64,000 nucleotides of DNA from Azoarcus olearius (lineage in GTDB: Bacteria > Pseudomonadota > Gammaproteobacteria > Burkholderiales > Rhodocyclaceae): contig NZ_CP016210.1 in NCBI RefSeq assembly GCF_001682385.1, positions 1,860,001-1,924,000 of the forward strand, read 5' to 3'. Made by a program: the position numbers and the translations under genes. Under the pieces are notes generated by a model. The model saw nothing but the letters and a program-made list of their open reading frames with translations, made no database searches and was not told the DNA's origin. Within the stretch, counting starts at the first letter, position 1. Each line of letters begins with the position of its first letter. This document shows positions 27,010-35,749 of this stretch, piece by piece.

Positions 27010-27741
27010 GTGGCGGTCAAGCAGCGCATCGACCAACAGTCGGCCTGGGTACTGCACACGCTGCCGTGGCGCGAAACCAGCCTGATCGTCGAGGTCTTTT
27101 CCCGCGATCACGGCCGCCTGGCGCTGGTGGCAAAGGGTGCGCGCAGGCCGCATTCCGCTTTTCGTGGCGTGCTGATGGCGTTCCAGCCCTTGTTGATGGA
27201 TTGGTCTGGCGGAGGCGAGGTGCGCACGCTGGTCCGTGCCGAATGGCAAGGCGGCCAACCGCTGCTGACCGGCCAGGCCTTGCTGTGCGGCTATTACCTC
27301 AACGAGTTGCTGGTCAAACTCACCCCGCGCGACGATCCCCATCCCAACCTCTTCGTCGCCTATGCCGACGCAGTGCGCGAACTTGGCCTCGGCAGACCGC
27401 CGCCGCCAGTGTTGCGCCAGTTCGAACTCGCGTTGATGCAGGAACTTGGCTACGGCATCGAACTGTTCCATGACGTGCAGAGCGGCGAGGCCGTCCGGGG
27501 CGATGCGACCTACGCTTATATAATCGAAGGCGGTCCGGCGGCACTGGACGCGCCCGGCGATGCCCCGCCGGATCTGCCGGTGGTGAGCGGCCAGACCCTG
27601 CTCGACATGGCCGCCGGCGACTTTTCCCGCAGCGAGACGCTGGCCCAGTCCAAGCGGCTGCTGCGTGTGTTGATCAATCACTATCTCGGCGGACAGCCGC
27701 TGCAGTCCCGCCGCGTCCTTCAGGAGTTGCTCGAACTGTGA
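27010..27741 (+). CDS. recO: DNA repair protein RecO
   Basis: RecO, 243 residues, loads RecA on SSB-coated single-stranded DNA in the RecFOR pathway. An N-terminal OB fold (QQSAWVLHTLPWRETSLIVEVFSRDHGRL-type start) is followed by a helical domain. The zinc-binding cysteines of some RecO proteins are absent. The start is GTG 27010, 24 bp after era. The stop overlaps the pdxJ GTG start. Confidence 0.93.
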   Translation: MAVKQRIDQQSAWVLHTLPWRETSLIVEVFSRDHGRLALVAKGARRPHSAFRGVLMAFQPLLMDWSGGGEVRTLVRAEWQGGQPLLTGQALLCGYYLNELLVKLTPRDDPHPNLFVAYADAVRELGLGRPPPPVLRQFELALMQELGYGIELFHDVQSGEAVRGDATYAYIIEGGPAALDAPGDAPPDLPVVSGQTLLDMAAGDFSRSETLAQSKRLLRVLINHYLGGQPLQSRRVLQELLEL

Positions 27742-28487
27742 TCGAACTCGGCGTCAATATCGACCACGTCGCCACGCTGCGCCAGGCGCGCCGCACCTGG
27801 GAGCCGGACCCGACCTGGGCCGCGGTAGAAGCCCATCTCGGTGGAGCGGACGGCATCACCGTGCATCTGCGCGAAGACCGCCGTCACATCCAGGACGACG
27901 ATGTCCGCCGCCTGCGCGAACTCACCCAGATCAAGCTCAACCTCGAGATGGCGGCCACCGACGAGATGGTCGGTATCGCGCGCAGCATCAAGCCGGAAAT
28001 GGCGATGCTGGTGCCGGAGGGCCGCCACGAGGTCACCACCGAAGGGGGGTTGGACATCGTGTCGCAGGAAGCGCGCCTGAAGGACGTGATCGCCCGGCTG
28101 GCGGACGCCGGCATCGTCACCAGTGTCTTCATCGATGCGGAGATCGCCCAGATCGACGCCGCCGCGCGCATCGGCGCCAGGGTGTGCGAGATCCACACCG
28201 GCCCCTATGCCCACGCCTTTCACGCCCAGGGGCGCGATGCTGAAAGCCCGGCGGTGCTGGCCGAGATCGACAAGATCCGCCGCGCCGGCGAAGCCATCTG
28301 CAGCCACGGCATGCGCTTCAACGCCGGCCATGCGCTCAACTACTACAACGTGCAACCGATTGCCCGGTTGCCCGGCATCCGCGAACTGCACATCGGCCAC
28401 GCCATCGTCAGCCGCGCGGTCTTTTCCGGCATCCGCGAGGCGGTAGCGGAGATGAAGCGCCTGATGCGCGAGGCGGCCGCCGGCTGA
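27738..28487 (+). CDS. pdxJ: Pyridoxine 5'-phosphate synthase
   Basis: PdxJ, 249 residues, condenses 1-deoxyxylulose 5-phosphate with 3-amino-2-oxopropyl phosphate in the DXP-dependent vitamin B6 pathway. The TIM-barrel start ELGVNIDHVATLRQAR, the His43-x-Arg45 segment (TVHLREDRRHI), Glu70 (LNLEMA) and the C-terminal ELHIGHAIV match the family. The GTG start overlaps the recO stop. It is followed after 14 bp by acpS, the usual proteobacterial order. Confidence 0.97.
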   Translation: MIELGVNIDHVATLRQARRTWEPDPTWAAVEAHLGGADGITVHLREDRRHIQDDDVRRLRELTQIKLNLEMAATDEMVGIARSIKPEMAMLVPEGRHEVTTEGGLDIVSQEARLKDVIARLADAGIVTSVFIDAEIAQIDAAARIGARVCEIHTGPYAHAFHAQGRDAESPAVLAEIDKIRRAGEAICSHGMRFNAGHALNYYNVQPIARLPGIRELHIGHAIVSRAVFSGIREAVAEMKRLMREAAAG

Positions 28488-28501
28488 GCCGGGGAGGGCG
28501 C

Positions 28502-28879
28502 ATGATCCACGGCATCGGAACCGACATCGTCCACATCGCCCGCATCCGGACCTCGCTGGAGCGTCACGGCGAGCGCTTCGCGGAGCGCATCCTGGCCGAA
28601 TCCGAGCGCGAGGCATGGCGCGCGAGCCGCGATCCCGCGCGCTTCCTCGCAAAGCGTTTCGCCGCCAAGGAAGCGTTCGGCAAGGCGCTCGGCACCGGCG
28701 TTGCGGTGCCGGCCACGCTGCACGCAGTGGCCGTGGATCACGATGCGCTCGGCAAGCCGCTCTATCGATACGGCGACGGCCTGCGCACCTATCTGGACGA
28801 CCGGCGCCTGAATGCCCACCTGAGCCTGACCGACGAAAACGACTATGTGGTCGCCTTCGCGGTAATCGAGACCCGATGA
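28502..28879 (+). CDS. acpS: Holo-[acyl-carrier-protein] synthase
   Basis: AcpS, 125 residues, transfers 4'-phosphopantetheine from CoA to the serine of acyl carrier protein (Ser37 of the acpP product in this window). The motifs IGTDIVHIARI and FAAKEAFGKALGTG carry the metal-binding Asp and Glu. GGGGAGGG precedes ATG 28502. The stop overlaps nagZ as ATGA. Confidence 0.96.
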   Translation: MIHGIGTDIVHIARIRTSLERHGERFAERILAESEREAWRASRDPARFLAKRFAAKEAFGKALGTGVAVPATLHAVAVDHDALGKPLYRYGDGLRTYLDDRRLNAHLSLTDENDYVVAFAVIETR

Positions 28880-30009
28880 CTTCCTATCCGCTCAGCCTCC
28901 CCCGCGGCCCGGTGATGATCGACGTCGCCGGCACCGCGCTGACCGACGAGGAACGCGAACGCCTGTGCGACCCGCTGGTTGGCGGCGTGATCCTCTTCGC
29001 CCGCAACTTCACCGGTTCCGAACAGCTCGCCGCGCTCACCGCAGACATCCGCGCGCTGCGCAGCCCGCAGTTGCTGATCGCGGTCGACCACGAGGGCGGG
29101 CGGGTGCAGCGTTTCCGAACCGATGGCTTCACCCGTCTGCCGGCGATGCGCAGTCTCGGCACGCTGTGGGAGCGCGACCATCTCGCCGCCCTCGACGCCG
29201 CCCGCCACACGGGCTACGTGCTTGCCGCCGAGTTGCTGGCGCACGGCGTCGATCTCAGCTTCACGCCGGTGCTGGACCTCGACTACGGCGTCAGCCGCGC
29301 GATCGGTAACCGCGCCTTCCATCGCGATCCGCAGGTCGTCGCCCAACTCGCCCAGGCCCTGCTTGCCGGCATGGCCGAAGCGGGCATGGGCTGCGTGGGC
29401 AAGCATTTTCCCGGCCACGGCTACGTCGAGGCCGATTCGCATCACGAGGTGCCGGTTGATGACCGGGATTTCGACACCATCTGGAACGAGGACATCGCCC
29501 CGTACCGCCACCGCCTCGGCCGCCAGCTGGCGGGCGTGATGCCGGCGCACGTGATCTATCCCGCTGCCGATCCCAACCCGGCCGGTTTTTCCGCCTTCTG
29601 GCTGAAGGACGTGCTGCGCCAGCGCGTCGGCTTCAAGGGCGTGATCTTCAGCGACGACCTCAACATGGAAGGTGCGGCGCTGGCCGGCGACATCCTTGGC
29701 CGCTGCAAGGCGGCTTATGAAGCGGGCTGCGACATGTTGCTGGTGTGCAACCGGCCCGATCGGGTCGCCGAGTTGCTCGACCGCTGGGCACCGGTGCCGG
29801 ACGCGGAGAAGCTTGCCCGCGTGGCGGCGATCGCTCCGGTGCGGCCGAAGGCGCCGTGGCTGGCCGATCCGTTTGCGCTCGAACTGCACGAACCCTATCT
29901 GACAGCGCGCGGGCAGGTTGCAGCCATCGCCGAGGACGCGAGCGGGCCGACGATGACGGCAGGCACGATAGGGAACCCGGCGGTCGAGATCCTGAAGAAG
30001 GACGTTTAG
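28876..30009 (+). CDS. nagZ: Beta-N-acetylhexosaminidase NagZ
   Basis: Family 3 glycoside hydrolase of 377 residues that removes N-acetylglucosamine from muropeptides in cell-wall recycling. The motif KHFPGHG is at 176-182 and the nucleophile Asp is in SDDLNMEG (259-266). It lacks a signal peptide, as expected for the cytoplasmic enzyme. The protein is some 35 residues longer at the C-terminus than E. coli NagZ. It closes the lepA-to-nagZ run. Confidence 0.94.
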   Translation: MTSYPLSLPRGPVMIDVAGTALTDEERERLCDPLVGGVILFARNFTGSEQLAALTADIRALRSPQLLIAVDHEGGRVQRFRTDGFTRLPAMRSLGTLWERDHLAALDAARHTGYVLAAELLAHGVDLSFTPVLDLDYGVSRAIGNRAFHRDPQVVAQLAQALLAGMAEAGMGCVGKHFPGHGYVEADSHHEVPVDDRDFDTIWNEDIAPYRHRLGRQLAGVMPAHVIYPAADPNPAGFSAFWLKDVLRQRVGFKGVIFSDDLNMEGAALAGDILGRCKAAYEAGCDMLLVCNRPDRVAELLDRWAPVPDAEKLARVAAIAPVRPKAPWLADPFALELHEPYLTARGQVAAIAEDASGPTMTAGTIGNPAVEILKKDV

Positions 30010-30088
30010 CAGCGACTGGTGCATGCGATGCCCATCGACGATCCACTGATTCAAGACTTTCTGTTCCACTCACGCCAGTGGCGGGGCC

Positions 30089-30164
30089 GGGCGTTTGTGG
30101 AGCAGGCGAGGACTGTCTGAGCGAGCGTAGTGAGCGAGTTCCGCAGCCAGCGGAGCAAACGCCC
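30089..30164. repeat. REP-like inverted repeat between nagZ and uvrC
   Basis: GGGCGTTTG (30089-30097) and CAAACGCCC (30156-30164) form a perfect 9-bp inverted repeat. The 58-bp interior holds two direct copies of TGAGCGAG (30118-30125 and 30131-30138). It lies in the 209-bp gap after nagZ, which has no gene. Its compact palindrome and internal repeats look like a dispersed extragenic element; a terminator is less likely because no T run follows. Confidence 0.5.
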
Positions 30165-30218
30165 CGTACCGCAACATCGTAGCCGCGCAAGCCTCCCAAC
30201 AAGCCATCGACAACCAGC

Positions 30219-32039
30219 ATGTCCACCACCCCCGCTCCGACGCCCTCCTTCGACGCCAAGGCTTTCCTCCGTACCCTGACCGAGGAGCCCGGCGTCTATC
30301 GCATGATCGGCGCCGAGGACAAGGTGCTCTACGTCGGCAAGGCGAAGAACCTCAAGCGCCGCGTCTCCAGCTATTTCCAGCGGACGCTGCTGTCGCCGCG
30401 CATCGCGATGATGGTGGCCCAGGTGCAGCGTGTGGACGTCACCGCCACCCGCTCCGAGGCCGAGGCGCTGATCCTCGAGAACAACCTCATCAAGAGCCTG
30501 GCGCCGCGCTACAACATCCTGTTCCGCGACGACAAGTCCTACCCCTACATCGAACTCACCGGCGACGAGTTCCCGCAGCTGGCCTACCATCGCGGCGCCT
30601 TCGCCAAGGGGGCACGCTACTTCGGCCCTTTCCCGAGCGCCTGGGCTGTGCGCGAGAGCATCCAGCTGCTGCAAAAAACCTTCCAGCTGCGCACCTGCGA
30701 GAACTCCGTCTTCCAGAACCGCTCGCGCCCCTGCCTGCTGCATCAGATCAAGCGCTGCACCGGGCCCTGCGTCGGGCTGGTGTCGGCCGAGGACTACGCG
30801 GCAGACGTGCGCCTCGCATCGCGCTTTCTCGACGGCCATGGCACCGAGGTGATCGATGCCCTGACCGACAAGATGCAGCGCGCCGCGGCCGCGCTCGACT
30901 TCGAGGCCGCGGGCGGTTGCCGCGATCAGATCCGGGCCCTGCAGGCAGTGCTGCACCGTCAGTTTGTCGACAGCGGCAAGGATGAGGACGTGGATATCCT
31001 CGCCGCGGTGGAGGAAGACGGCCTCTTGTGCGTCAACATCGCGATGGTCCGCGGCGGTCGCCACCTTGGCGACAGGCCCCAGTTTCCCAGCGGCGCCGCC
31101 GCGTGCGGCGCGGAGGATGGCCTGCTCGCGTTTGTCGAGCAGCACTACGGCGAACACCCGATGCCCGCGCGGCTCCTCGTCAACACCGCGGTCGAAGCCG
31201 TTCGCGAGACGCTGGCCGAGATTGCCGAAAAGCCCGCGGCGGTGGTCGCGCCGCGTTTTGCGGTGGATCGCGGCTGGATGGAAATGGCGGAAAAGAACGC
31301 CCGACTCGCGATCCAGGCGCGCGCGCGCGATACCGGTCGCGCGGAGCAACGCCTGGAGGCGTTGCGCGATGCGCTCGGGCTGGCGGATCCACCGTTGCGC
31401 ATCGAGTGCTTCGACATCAGCCATACGATGGGCGAGGCGACCGTGGCGTCCTGCGTGGTGTGCGAAGCCGGCCAGATGAAACGGGGCGAGTATCGTCGCT
31501 ACAACATCGCCGGAATCACGCCCGGTGACGACTTCGCCGCGATGCGCCAGGCACTGGAGCGCCGCTACGGCAAGGTGGCGGCAGGCGAGGGGCTGCGGCC
31601 CGACCTCATCCTGATCGACGGTGGCAAGGGCCAGGTGGCGGCGGCGCTCGGCATTCTCGCGGAACTTGGGCTGGAGGACATCGCCATGATCGGCGTGGCG
31701 AAGGGGGAGGGGCGCAAGGTCGGCCTGGAGACGCTCGTTTTTCCGGATGAACGGGAAGGGCTCGTGCTCGGCGGGGGACACGCCGCGCTGCACCTCGTCA
31801 CCGAAATCCGTGACGAAGCCCACCGCTTTGCCATCACCGGTCACCGTGCGCGCCGCGCCAAGACCCGTGTGGGGTCAAAGCTGGAAGACATCCCGGGCGT
31901 CGGCCCCACCCGGCGTCGCAATCTGCTGGCCACCTTCGGCGGCCTGGACGGGGTGAGGGCGGCGACTGTGGAGGACCTGTGCCGGGTGGACGGCATCAAC
32001 CGGACCCTGGCGGAGCAAATCCACCAAGCGCTGCGCTGA
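30219..32039 (+). CDS. uvrC: Excinuclease ABC subunit C
   Basis: UvrC, 606 residues, makes both incisions in nucleotide excision repair. The N-terminal GIY-YIG nuclease has [24 protein letters not shown]-type residues, a UVR domain lies about residues 205-240, and the RNase H-like C-terminal nuclease includes [12 protein letters not shown] and [10 protein letters not shown]. The C-terminal tandem helix-hairpin-helix (about 550-606) has [13 protein letters not shown]. It is probably transcribed with pgsA, 95 bp downstream. Confidence 0.97.
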   Translation: MSTTPAPTPSFDAKAFLRTLTEEPGVYRMIGAEDKVLYVGKAKNLKRRVSSYFQRTLLSPRIAMMVAQVQRVDVTATRSEAEALILENNLIKSLAPRYNILFRDDKSYPYIELTGDEFPQLAYHRGAFAKGARYFGPFPSAWAVRESIQLLQKTFQLRTCENSVFQNRSRPCLLHQIKRCTGPCVGLVSAEDYAADVRLASRFLDGHGTEVIDALTDKMQRAAAALDFEAAGGCRDQIRALQAVLHRQFVDSGKDEDVDILAAVEEDGLLCVNIAMVRGGRHLGDRPQFPSGAAACGAEDGLLAFVEQHYGEHPMPARLLVNTAVEAVRETLAEIAEKPAAVVAPRFAVDRGWMEMAEKNARLAIQARARDTGRAEQRLEALRDALGLADPPLRIECFDISHTMGEATVASCVVCEAGQMKRGEYRRYNIAGITPGDDFAAMRQALERRYGKVAAGEGLRPDLILIDGGKGQVAAALGILAELGLEDIAMIGVAKGEGRKVGLETLVFPDEREGLVLGGGHAALHLVTEIRDEAHRFAITGHRARRAKTRVGSKLEDIPGVGPTRRRNLLATFGGLDGVRAATVEDLCRVDGINRTLAEQIHQALR

Positions 32040-32134
32040 TCCGCTTCCGCGCGCCGGCCGGGACAACAGCCGAACCGGCACCCTTAACCGCTATACTCGC
32101 CGGTGCATTCAACGCAGGCCGCCGGCCGCTTCGC

Positions 32135-32707
32135 ATGTCATTCAACATACCCAATTCGCTCACCTGGGCACGCATCGCGCTGATTCCCATCTTCGTCGGC
32201 ATCTTCTACGCGCCGGACGGCTGGATCGGACCCGCACAGAAGAACCTCGTCGCCACCGCGATCTTCATCGTTGCAGCGATCACCGACTGGTTCGACGGCT
32301 ACCTCGCACGGGCGCTGCGCCAGACGTCCGCGTTCGGCGCCTTCCTCGATCCCGTCGCCGACAAGCTGATGGTGGCGGCGGCGCTGATCCTGCTGGTCCA
32401 GTTGGCGCGGGTGGATGCCATCATCGCGGTGGTGATCATCGGCAGGGAGATCACCATCTCTGCATTGCGCGAGTGGATGGCGCGCGTCGGCGAATCCTCC
32501 AGCGTGGCGGTAGCCTACGTCGGCAAGCTGAAGACCGCGGCCCAGATGACAGCCATTCCGCTGCTGCTATACAATGGCCAGCTCTTGTCGATCGACCTGC
32601 GCTTCATCGGCAGTGTGCTGATCTACGTCGCTGCCGCGCTGACCCTGTGGTCCATGGGCTACTACCTGCATCGCGCGGCACCCCGGCTGGCACGGCACAA
32701 GGATTGA
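32135..32707 (+). CDS. pgsA: CDP-diacylglycerol-glycerol-3-phosphate 3-phosphatidyltransferase
   Basis: Phosphatidylglycerophosphate synthase, 190 residues, an inner-membrane enzyme making the precursor of phosphatidylglycerol. The CDP-alcohol phosphotransferase signature is intact: Asp51, Asp54, Gly55, Ala58, Arg59, Gly68, Asp72, Asp76. About four or five membrane helices are visible. ATG 32135 gives MSFNIPNSLTWARI, typical of PgsA. A TATACT element near 32091 may be a -10. The uvrC-pgsA order is conserved in proteobacteria. Confidence 0.95.
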   Translation: MSFNIPNSLTWARIALIPIFVGIFYAPDGWIGPAQKNLVATAIFIVAAITDWFDGYLARALRQTSAFGAFLDPVADKLMVAAALILLVQLARVDAIIAVVIIGREITISALREWMARVGESSSVAVAYVGKLKTAAQMTAIPLLLYNGQLLSIDLRFIGSVLIYVAAALTLWSMGYYLHRAAPRLARHKD

Positions 32708-32723
32708 GAAGTAGATAGAAAGC

Positions 32724-32751
32724 TTGACAGTGTTAAATTTCTGCCTATAAT
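32724..32751 (+). promoter_or_regulatory. Consensus sigma-70 promoter of the tRNA cluster
   Basis: TTGACA (32724-32729), 16 bp, TATAAT (32746-32751): both hexamers are perfect. The start point should be near 32758, about 9 bases before tRNA-Gly. This is one of the strongest promoters visible in the window. Confidence 0.9.
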
Positions 32752-32766
32752 GGCGGTCTTTCCCGA

Positions 32767-32842
32767 GCGGGAATAGCTCAGTTGGTAGAGCGCAACCTTG
32801 CCAAGGTTGAGGTCGCGAGTTCGAGACTCGTTTCCCGCTCCA
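32767..32842 (+). tRNA. tRNA-Gly (GCC)
   Basis: A 76-nt cloverleaf with acceptor GCGGGAA/TTCCCGC, discriminator T and encoded CCA. The anticodon loop TTGCCAA has GCC at 32800-32802. It is first in a Gly-Cys-Gly cluster and identical to the third gene. Confidence 0.97.
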
Positions 32843-32916
32843 AAGAATTTGAAGAGTCAGGCAGCAGCATCGTCTGGTTCAGAGGCGCCCGAAGGGATGC
32901 CGACCAAGTAGGTTAA

Positions 32917-32990
32917 GGCGCGATAGCAAAGCGGTTATGCACCGGATTGCAAATCCGTGTAGGTCGGTTCGACTCCGGCTCGCGCCTCCA
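32917..32990 (+). tRNA. tRNA-Cys (GCA)
   Basis: A 74-nt cloverleaf with acceptor GGCGCGA/TCGCGCC, discriminator T and encoded CCA. The anticodon GCA is at 32949-32951 within loop TTGCAAA. It sits between the two identical tRNA-Gly genes and should be cut from the same transcript. Confidence 0.97.
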
Positions 32991-32999
32991 GAGGTAAAC

Positions 33000-33075
33000 G
33001 CGGGAATAGCTCAGTTGGTAGAGCGCAACCTTGCCAAGGTTGAGGTCGCGAGTTCGAGACTCGTTTCCCGCTCCA
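33000..33075 (+). tRNA. tRNA-Gly (GCC), second copy
   Basis: The 76 nt are identical to the gene at 32767, with anticodon GCC at 33033-33035 and encoded CCA. It ends the tRNA cluster, and a hairpin terminator starts 6 bases later. Confidence 0.97.
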
Positions 33076-33080
33076 AACAA

Positions 33081-33114
33081 AACGGGATGAGTGCATTGCG
33101 CTCATCCCGTTTTT
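33081..33114 (+). terminator. Rho-independent terminator of the tRNA operon
   Basis: AACGGGATGAG (33081-33091) pairs perfectly with CTCATCCCGTT (33101-33111) across a 9-base loop, and a T run follows to 33114. Confidence 0.95.
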
Positions 33115-33133
33115 CATTCCGGAGTCGGTTCGC

Positions 33134-34309
33134 ATGAATCACGCTCCGCTTCAACTCCCGCGCGATGCCGTACTGCCCGACTACTTCGAGCGGGGGCTCT
33201 ATCCGCTCGCGCACGGCATCCAGAGCTGGCTTGCCGGGCAACAGGTGCGGCCGCCCTTTGCCGAGCGCGATACTCGCGTCCTCGTGTTGCTGGTGATCGA
33301 TGGGCTGGGTGATGCGCTGCTCCATCGCTTTGCCGAGCCCCGTCGCAGCAGCCTGCTCGCCCATCGCACCGGCCGGATCACGTCCGTGTTGCCCAGCACT
33401 ACCGCGAGTGCCGTGACCTCGCTGCTCACCGGCCTGGCACCCGCGACGCACGGACTGACAGGCTGGCATATCCATGACCGGCGTTTCGGCGGCGTCATTG
33501 CGCCACTGCCGATGCAGCGCCGGGGCGGAGGGCGCCTGCGCGCCCCGTTCCTGCTCCAGCGCCTGTTTCCCTATGCCCGCAACGGTGCCCGTCCGCGTCT
33601 TCCGACAACCATGGTGTCGCCGCAGGACATCGCCCATTCGCCGTTTTCGCGCCGTCACGCCCGTGGCGCCGGGGTTCGGCCCTACCGTGGGCTGGATCAA
33701 CTGGCGGGGTGTGTCGAGGACGAGGTGCGGCGGCTGCGCGACACCGGCGGGCTGGTCCACGCCTACTACGCGTCGTTCGACGCGATATGCCATCACTACG
33801 GCTGCCATTCACCGCAGGCGCGGGATTGCTTCCAGCGGGTGGACGACTGCTTCAGCGCATTGCTCGCGCGGCTGAAAGGTACCGGTGCCGAACTGATCCT
33901 GACGGCAGATCATGGCTTCATCGACGCGCCGGACGAAAAGCGCCTCCGTCTCGAGCGTCATCCGGCCCTCCAGAGCATGCTCGCGGCGCCCTTGTTCGGT
34001 GAAAGGCGCCTCGCTTTTTCCCTTGCGCGGGCGGGGGCCGAGCCGGAGATCGCGGCGTATGCGCGTGACCACTTCGGCGGCAAGCTGGTGCTGGTGCCGT
34101 CCGAGCATCTGGTGCGTGCCGGCTTGCTCGGACCTGGCCCCGCGCACCGCCGGCTTGCCGAGCGCGTCGGCTCGCACGCGTGGCTGATGGAGCCCGGCTG
34201 GACAGTCAGCGACCGTGTGGTGGGCGAAGTGCCGCCGACGATGATCGGCGTGCATGGCGGGATGACGGCGGACGAAATGTGGGTGCCGCTGATCCAGGCC
34301 AGTTGCTGA
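33134..34309 (+). CDS. Type I phosphodiesterase/nucleotide pyrophosphatase family protein
   Basis: A 391-residue alkaline phosphatase superfamily protein. Metal-binding positions are visible: Asp56 (LLVIDGLGD), the Thr nucleophile in VLPSTTAS (about 89), Asp/His in FDAICHHYG, Asp-His in LTADHGF, and a late His in IGVHGGM. It has no signal peptide. The physiological substrate is unknown; phosphodiester or pyrophosphate compounds are likely. It begins 20 bp after the tRNA terminator, with GGAG before the ATG. It is not part of an obvious operon. Confidence 0.85.
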   Translation: MNHAPLQLPRDAVLPDYFERGLYPLAHGIQSWLAGQQVRPPFAERDTRVLVLLVIDGLGDALLHRFAEPRRSSLLAHRTGRITSVLPSTTASAVTSLLTGLAPATHGLTGWHIHDRRFGGVIAPLPMQRRGGGRLRAPFLLQRLFPYARNGARPRLPTTMVSPQDIAHSPFSRRHARGAGVRPYRGLDQLAGCVEDEVRRLRDTGGLVHAYYASFDAICHHYGCHSPQARDCFQRVDDCFSALLARLKGTGAELILTADHGFIDAPDEKRLRLERHPALQSMLAAPLFGERRLAFSLARAGAEPEIAAYARDHFGGKLVLVPSEHLVRAGLLGPGPAHRRLAERVGSHAWLMEPGWTVSDRVVGEVPPTMIGVHGGMTADEMWVPLIQASC

Positions 34310-34395
34310 CGGGCGTCATCGCCACGTCATGTTGCGATCATCGGCCGGTCACGCCGCTTCCGTAGCCTTGCCGTTCATCCTCGGGGGAGGGCAGC

Positions 34396-34584
34396 ATGGG
34401 GTTCATGAAGCTCGTGGGCGGTGCGGTCGCATGGTTGCGGCAGCCGTGGCGCGCTGGGGACGACGGATCGGCCTTGTCGGTGGACGCGCGCCAGGTCAGC
34501 AACTGGCCGCTGTCCTTGCCGGAGCCCTTGTGTTTCGTCGTGGACGCATGTCCGGACGCGCTCGCATCCGAAACGGCGCCCTGA
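34396..34584 (+). CDS. Possible small protein, doubtful
   Basis: A 62-codon frame with GGGAGGG seven bases before its ATG. It begins with a weakly hydrophobic segment (MGFMKLVGGAVAWLRQPWR) and then an acidic stretch. I recognise no family. It fills most of the gap between the phosphodiesterase gene and the convergent DUF1178 gene. It could be a real peptide or chance coding in GC-rich sequence. Confidence 0.3.
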   Translation: MGFMKLVGGAVAWLRQPWRAGDDGSALSVDARQVSNWPLSLPEPLCFVVDACPDALASETAP

Positions 34585-34596
34585 TTACGCCTGCGG

Positions 34597-35037
34597 TCAG
34601 TGCAGATCGTCGTCCGGAGGCACCGGCAGAACCACGATGCCTTCATCGATGAGTTCGCCCAGTTCGTCGCGCGTGGCAGCGCCGCGGATGCTGCGGGCCT
34701 CGATCTCGCCGTGGTGCATCCGGCGCGCTTCAGCGGGGAAGCGATCGCCGACATCGTCCGCTTTGCGTGCCGCCTCGCGCAGCGCGGATTTCAGCAGTGC
34801 CACCGCATCGGCGGGCAGGGGGTGTTCGGACGAGAGGTCGGGTGCCTGCTGGGGCGGTTCCGTTGCCGCGGTGCGCGTCTGCACGTAAGGCGCGCTCGGC
34901 AGCCGGCGTAGCTCGGTCGTGCCACAGACCGGACAACTCGCCAGCCCGTTCTGACGCTGCTTTTCAAAGGCCTCGGCCGAAGCGAACCAGCCTTCAAAGC
35001 GGTGTTCGCGGTCGCAGCAAAGGTCGATGACGATCAA
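34597..35037 (-). CDS. DUF1178 family protein
   Basis: A 146-residue protein of the DUF1178 family. The start IVIDLCCDREHRFEGWFAS followed by SCPVCGTTELRRLPSAPYV is the family hallmark, with Cys-Cys-x3-His and CPVC likely forming a zinc ribbon. I chose TTG 35037 because family members begin with M-I-V-x-D-L at this point; an ATG at 35067 would add ten residues. The function is unknown. Before the mobile element inserted, the tRNA-Leu(UAA) gene lay 52 bp upstream on the same strand, so the two may once have shared a transcript. Confidence 0.8.
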   Translation of the reverse strand: MIVIDLCCDREHRFEGWFASAEAFEKQRQNGLASCPVCGTTELRRLPSAPYVQTRTAATEPPQQAPDLSSEHPLPADAVALLKSALREAARKADDVGDRFPAEARRMHHGEIEARSIRGAATRDELGELIDEGIVVLPVPPDDDLH

Positions 35038-35088
35038 GATGGTCAGCCTGGGTGTGTCGGTACGCAAGTGACAGGCGTTTCCGCCGAA

Positions 35089-35143
35089 TGGTGCCCGGGA
35101 CGGGACTCGAACCCGTAAGGCTTGCGCCGGCGGATTTTAAGTC
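35089..35143 (-). pseudogene. 3' half of the disrupted host tRNA-Leu(UAA), left att site
   Basis: Read on the minus strand, this is the 3' part of a tRNA-Leu: anticodon-loop core GACTTAAAATC, the stem half TCCGC, the long variable arm (GGC-GCAA-GCC), the T arm with GTTCGAGT, the acceptor strand CCCGGGC, A and CCA (35091-35089). Upstream of the core the sequence becomes unrelated (GGGGTATT). Joined with 49493-49533 it gives one intact 85-nt tRNA-Leu(UAA). Confidence 0.92.
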
Positions 35144-35284
35144 AATACCCCGCACAACAAAGCACACCTTGTCACAGCGTAACACGTTGATTTTACGAGT
35201 CGCGATTGTATCCGTTTGTGCTCGACGGTGCTGAGTTGTGCTGACTCGCAGTGCAGGTTACACACGGATTACGCACAACCAACG

Positions 35285-35290
35285 TACAAT
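35285..35290 (+). promoter_or_regulatory. -10 element of the element-borne tRNA-Leu
   Basis: TACAAT at 35285-35290 lies 10 bp before the tRNA 5' end, a normal distance for a tRNA promoter. No good -35 is visible. The disrupted host gene has the same TACAAT on the minus strand (49549-49544), 11 bp before its 5' end. Confidence 0.5.
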
Positions 35291-35299
35291 GCGGCCCGC

Positions 35300-35384
35300 G
35301 CCGGGGTGGTGAAACTGGTAGACACAAGGCACTTAAAATGCCTCGGCTTCGGCCGTACGGGTTCGATTCCCGTCCTCGGCACCA
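35300..35384 (+). tRNA. tRNA-Leu (UAA), carried by the element
   Basis: A complete 85-nt tRNA-Leu with acceptor GCCGGGG/CCTCGGC, discriminator A and encoded CCA. The anticodon loop CTTAAAA gives TAA at 35334-35336. A long variable arm CGGC-TTCG-GCCG identifies the leucine class. It lies 156 bp inside the left att site and differs from the disrupted host tRNA in all stems except the T arm. It therefore was not derived from the att repeat, and probably supplies the decoding lost on insertion. Confidence 0.96.
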
Positions 35385-35424
35385 AAGCGGCGCGCGTCCT
35401 CCAGTCTTCCGGTGCAAGTCGCAG

Positions 35425-35688
35425 CTACTCATCTGCCCGCGTCACCGACTCCACAGTTGATTCTGGCGGCGTGCAGCGCGTCACCTTCTTCGGAAGCCAG
35501 CAGGTGAAGCGGTTGCGGCCTCGGCGGTATCGGAACCGCTCGAAGGTGATGGTTACCAGGCCGTGCTCGGGGACTTCGATCGTTCTCCAATAGGTGTCGA
35601 GATCCGCTGTATCAGGATTGGGGAGTCCATGCCTTTCCGATGCGAGGTATTCACCTCGAACAGCGGCCAAGATGTTCTCGTCGTCCAT
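35425..35688 (-). CDS. Small uncharacterised protein behind a LexA box
   Basis: An 87-residue protein of unknown family, beginning MDDENILAAVRGEYLASERHG. The C-terminal half is basic (FRYRRGRNRFTCWLPKK). GGAAG precedes the ATG. I chose 35688 because the longer frame would start upstream of the promoter. A consensus LexA box lies 18 bp before the start and overlaps a TATACT -10, so the gene should be silent until DNA damage. It could take part in induction of the element, but nothing in its sequence shows how. Confidence 0.65.
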   Translation of the reverse strand: MDDENILAAVRGEYLASERHGLPNPDTADLDTYWRTIEVPEHGLVTITFERFRYRRGRNRFTCWLPKKVTRCTPPESTVESVTRADE

Positions 35689-35705
35689 GTGCGCTTCCGT
35701 GATTG

Positions 35706-35721
35706 CTGTACGTTCGTACAG
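35706..35721 (-). promoter_or_regulatory. LexA (SOS) box
   Basis: CTGTACGTTCGTACAG is a perfect palindrome of the form CTGT-N8-ACAG, the proteobacterial LexA site. On the minus strand TATACT (35727-35722) overlaps its upstream end, so LexA would block RNA polymerase at the promoter of the 87-residue gene. It lies between that gene and the SRAP gene. Confidence 0.8.
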
Positions 35722-35749
35722 TATAGGCCTCACGCGACGCTGCAACGGG

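Noticed and set aside
34338-34754. A 138-codon minus-strand frame overlapping the DUF1178 gene
   Set aside because: It overlaps a confident family member in another frame and has no recognisable domain.
35089-35384. Idea that the element-borne tRNA-Leu is simply a tandem duplicate of the host gene
   Set aside because: The two differ in the acceptor, D, anticodon and variable stems and lie on opposite strands, so duplication is not a good explanation.
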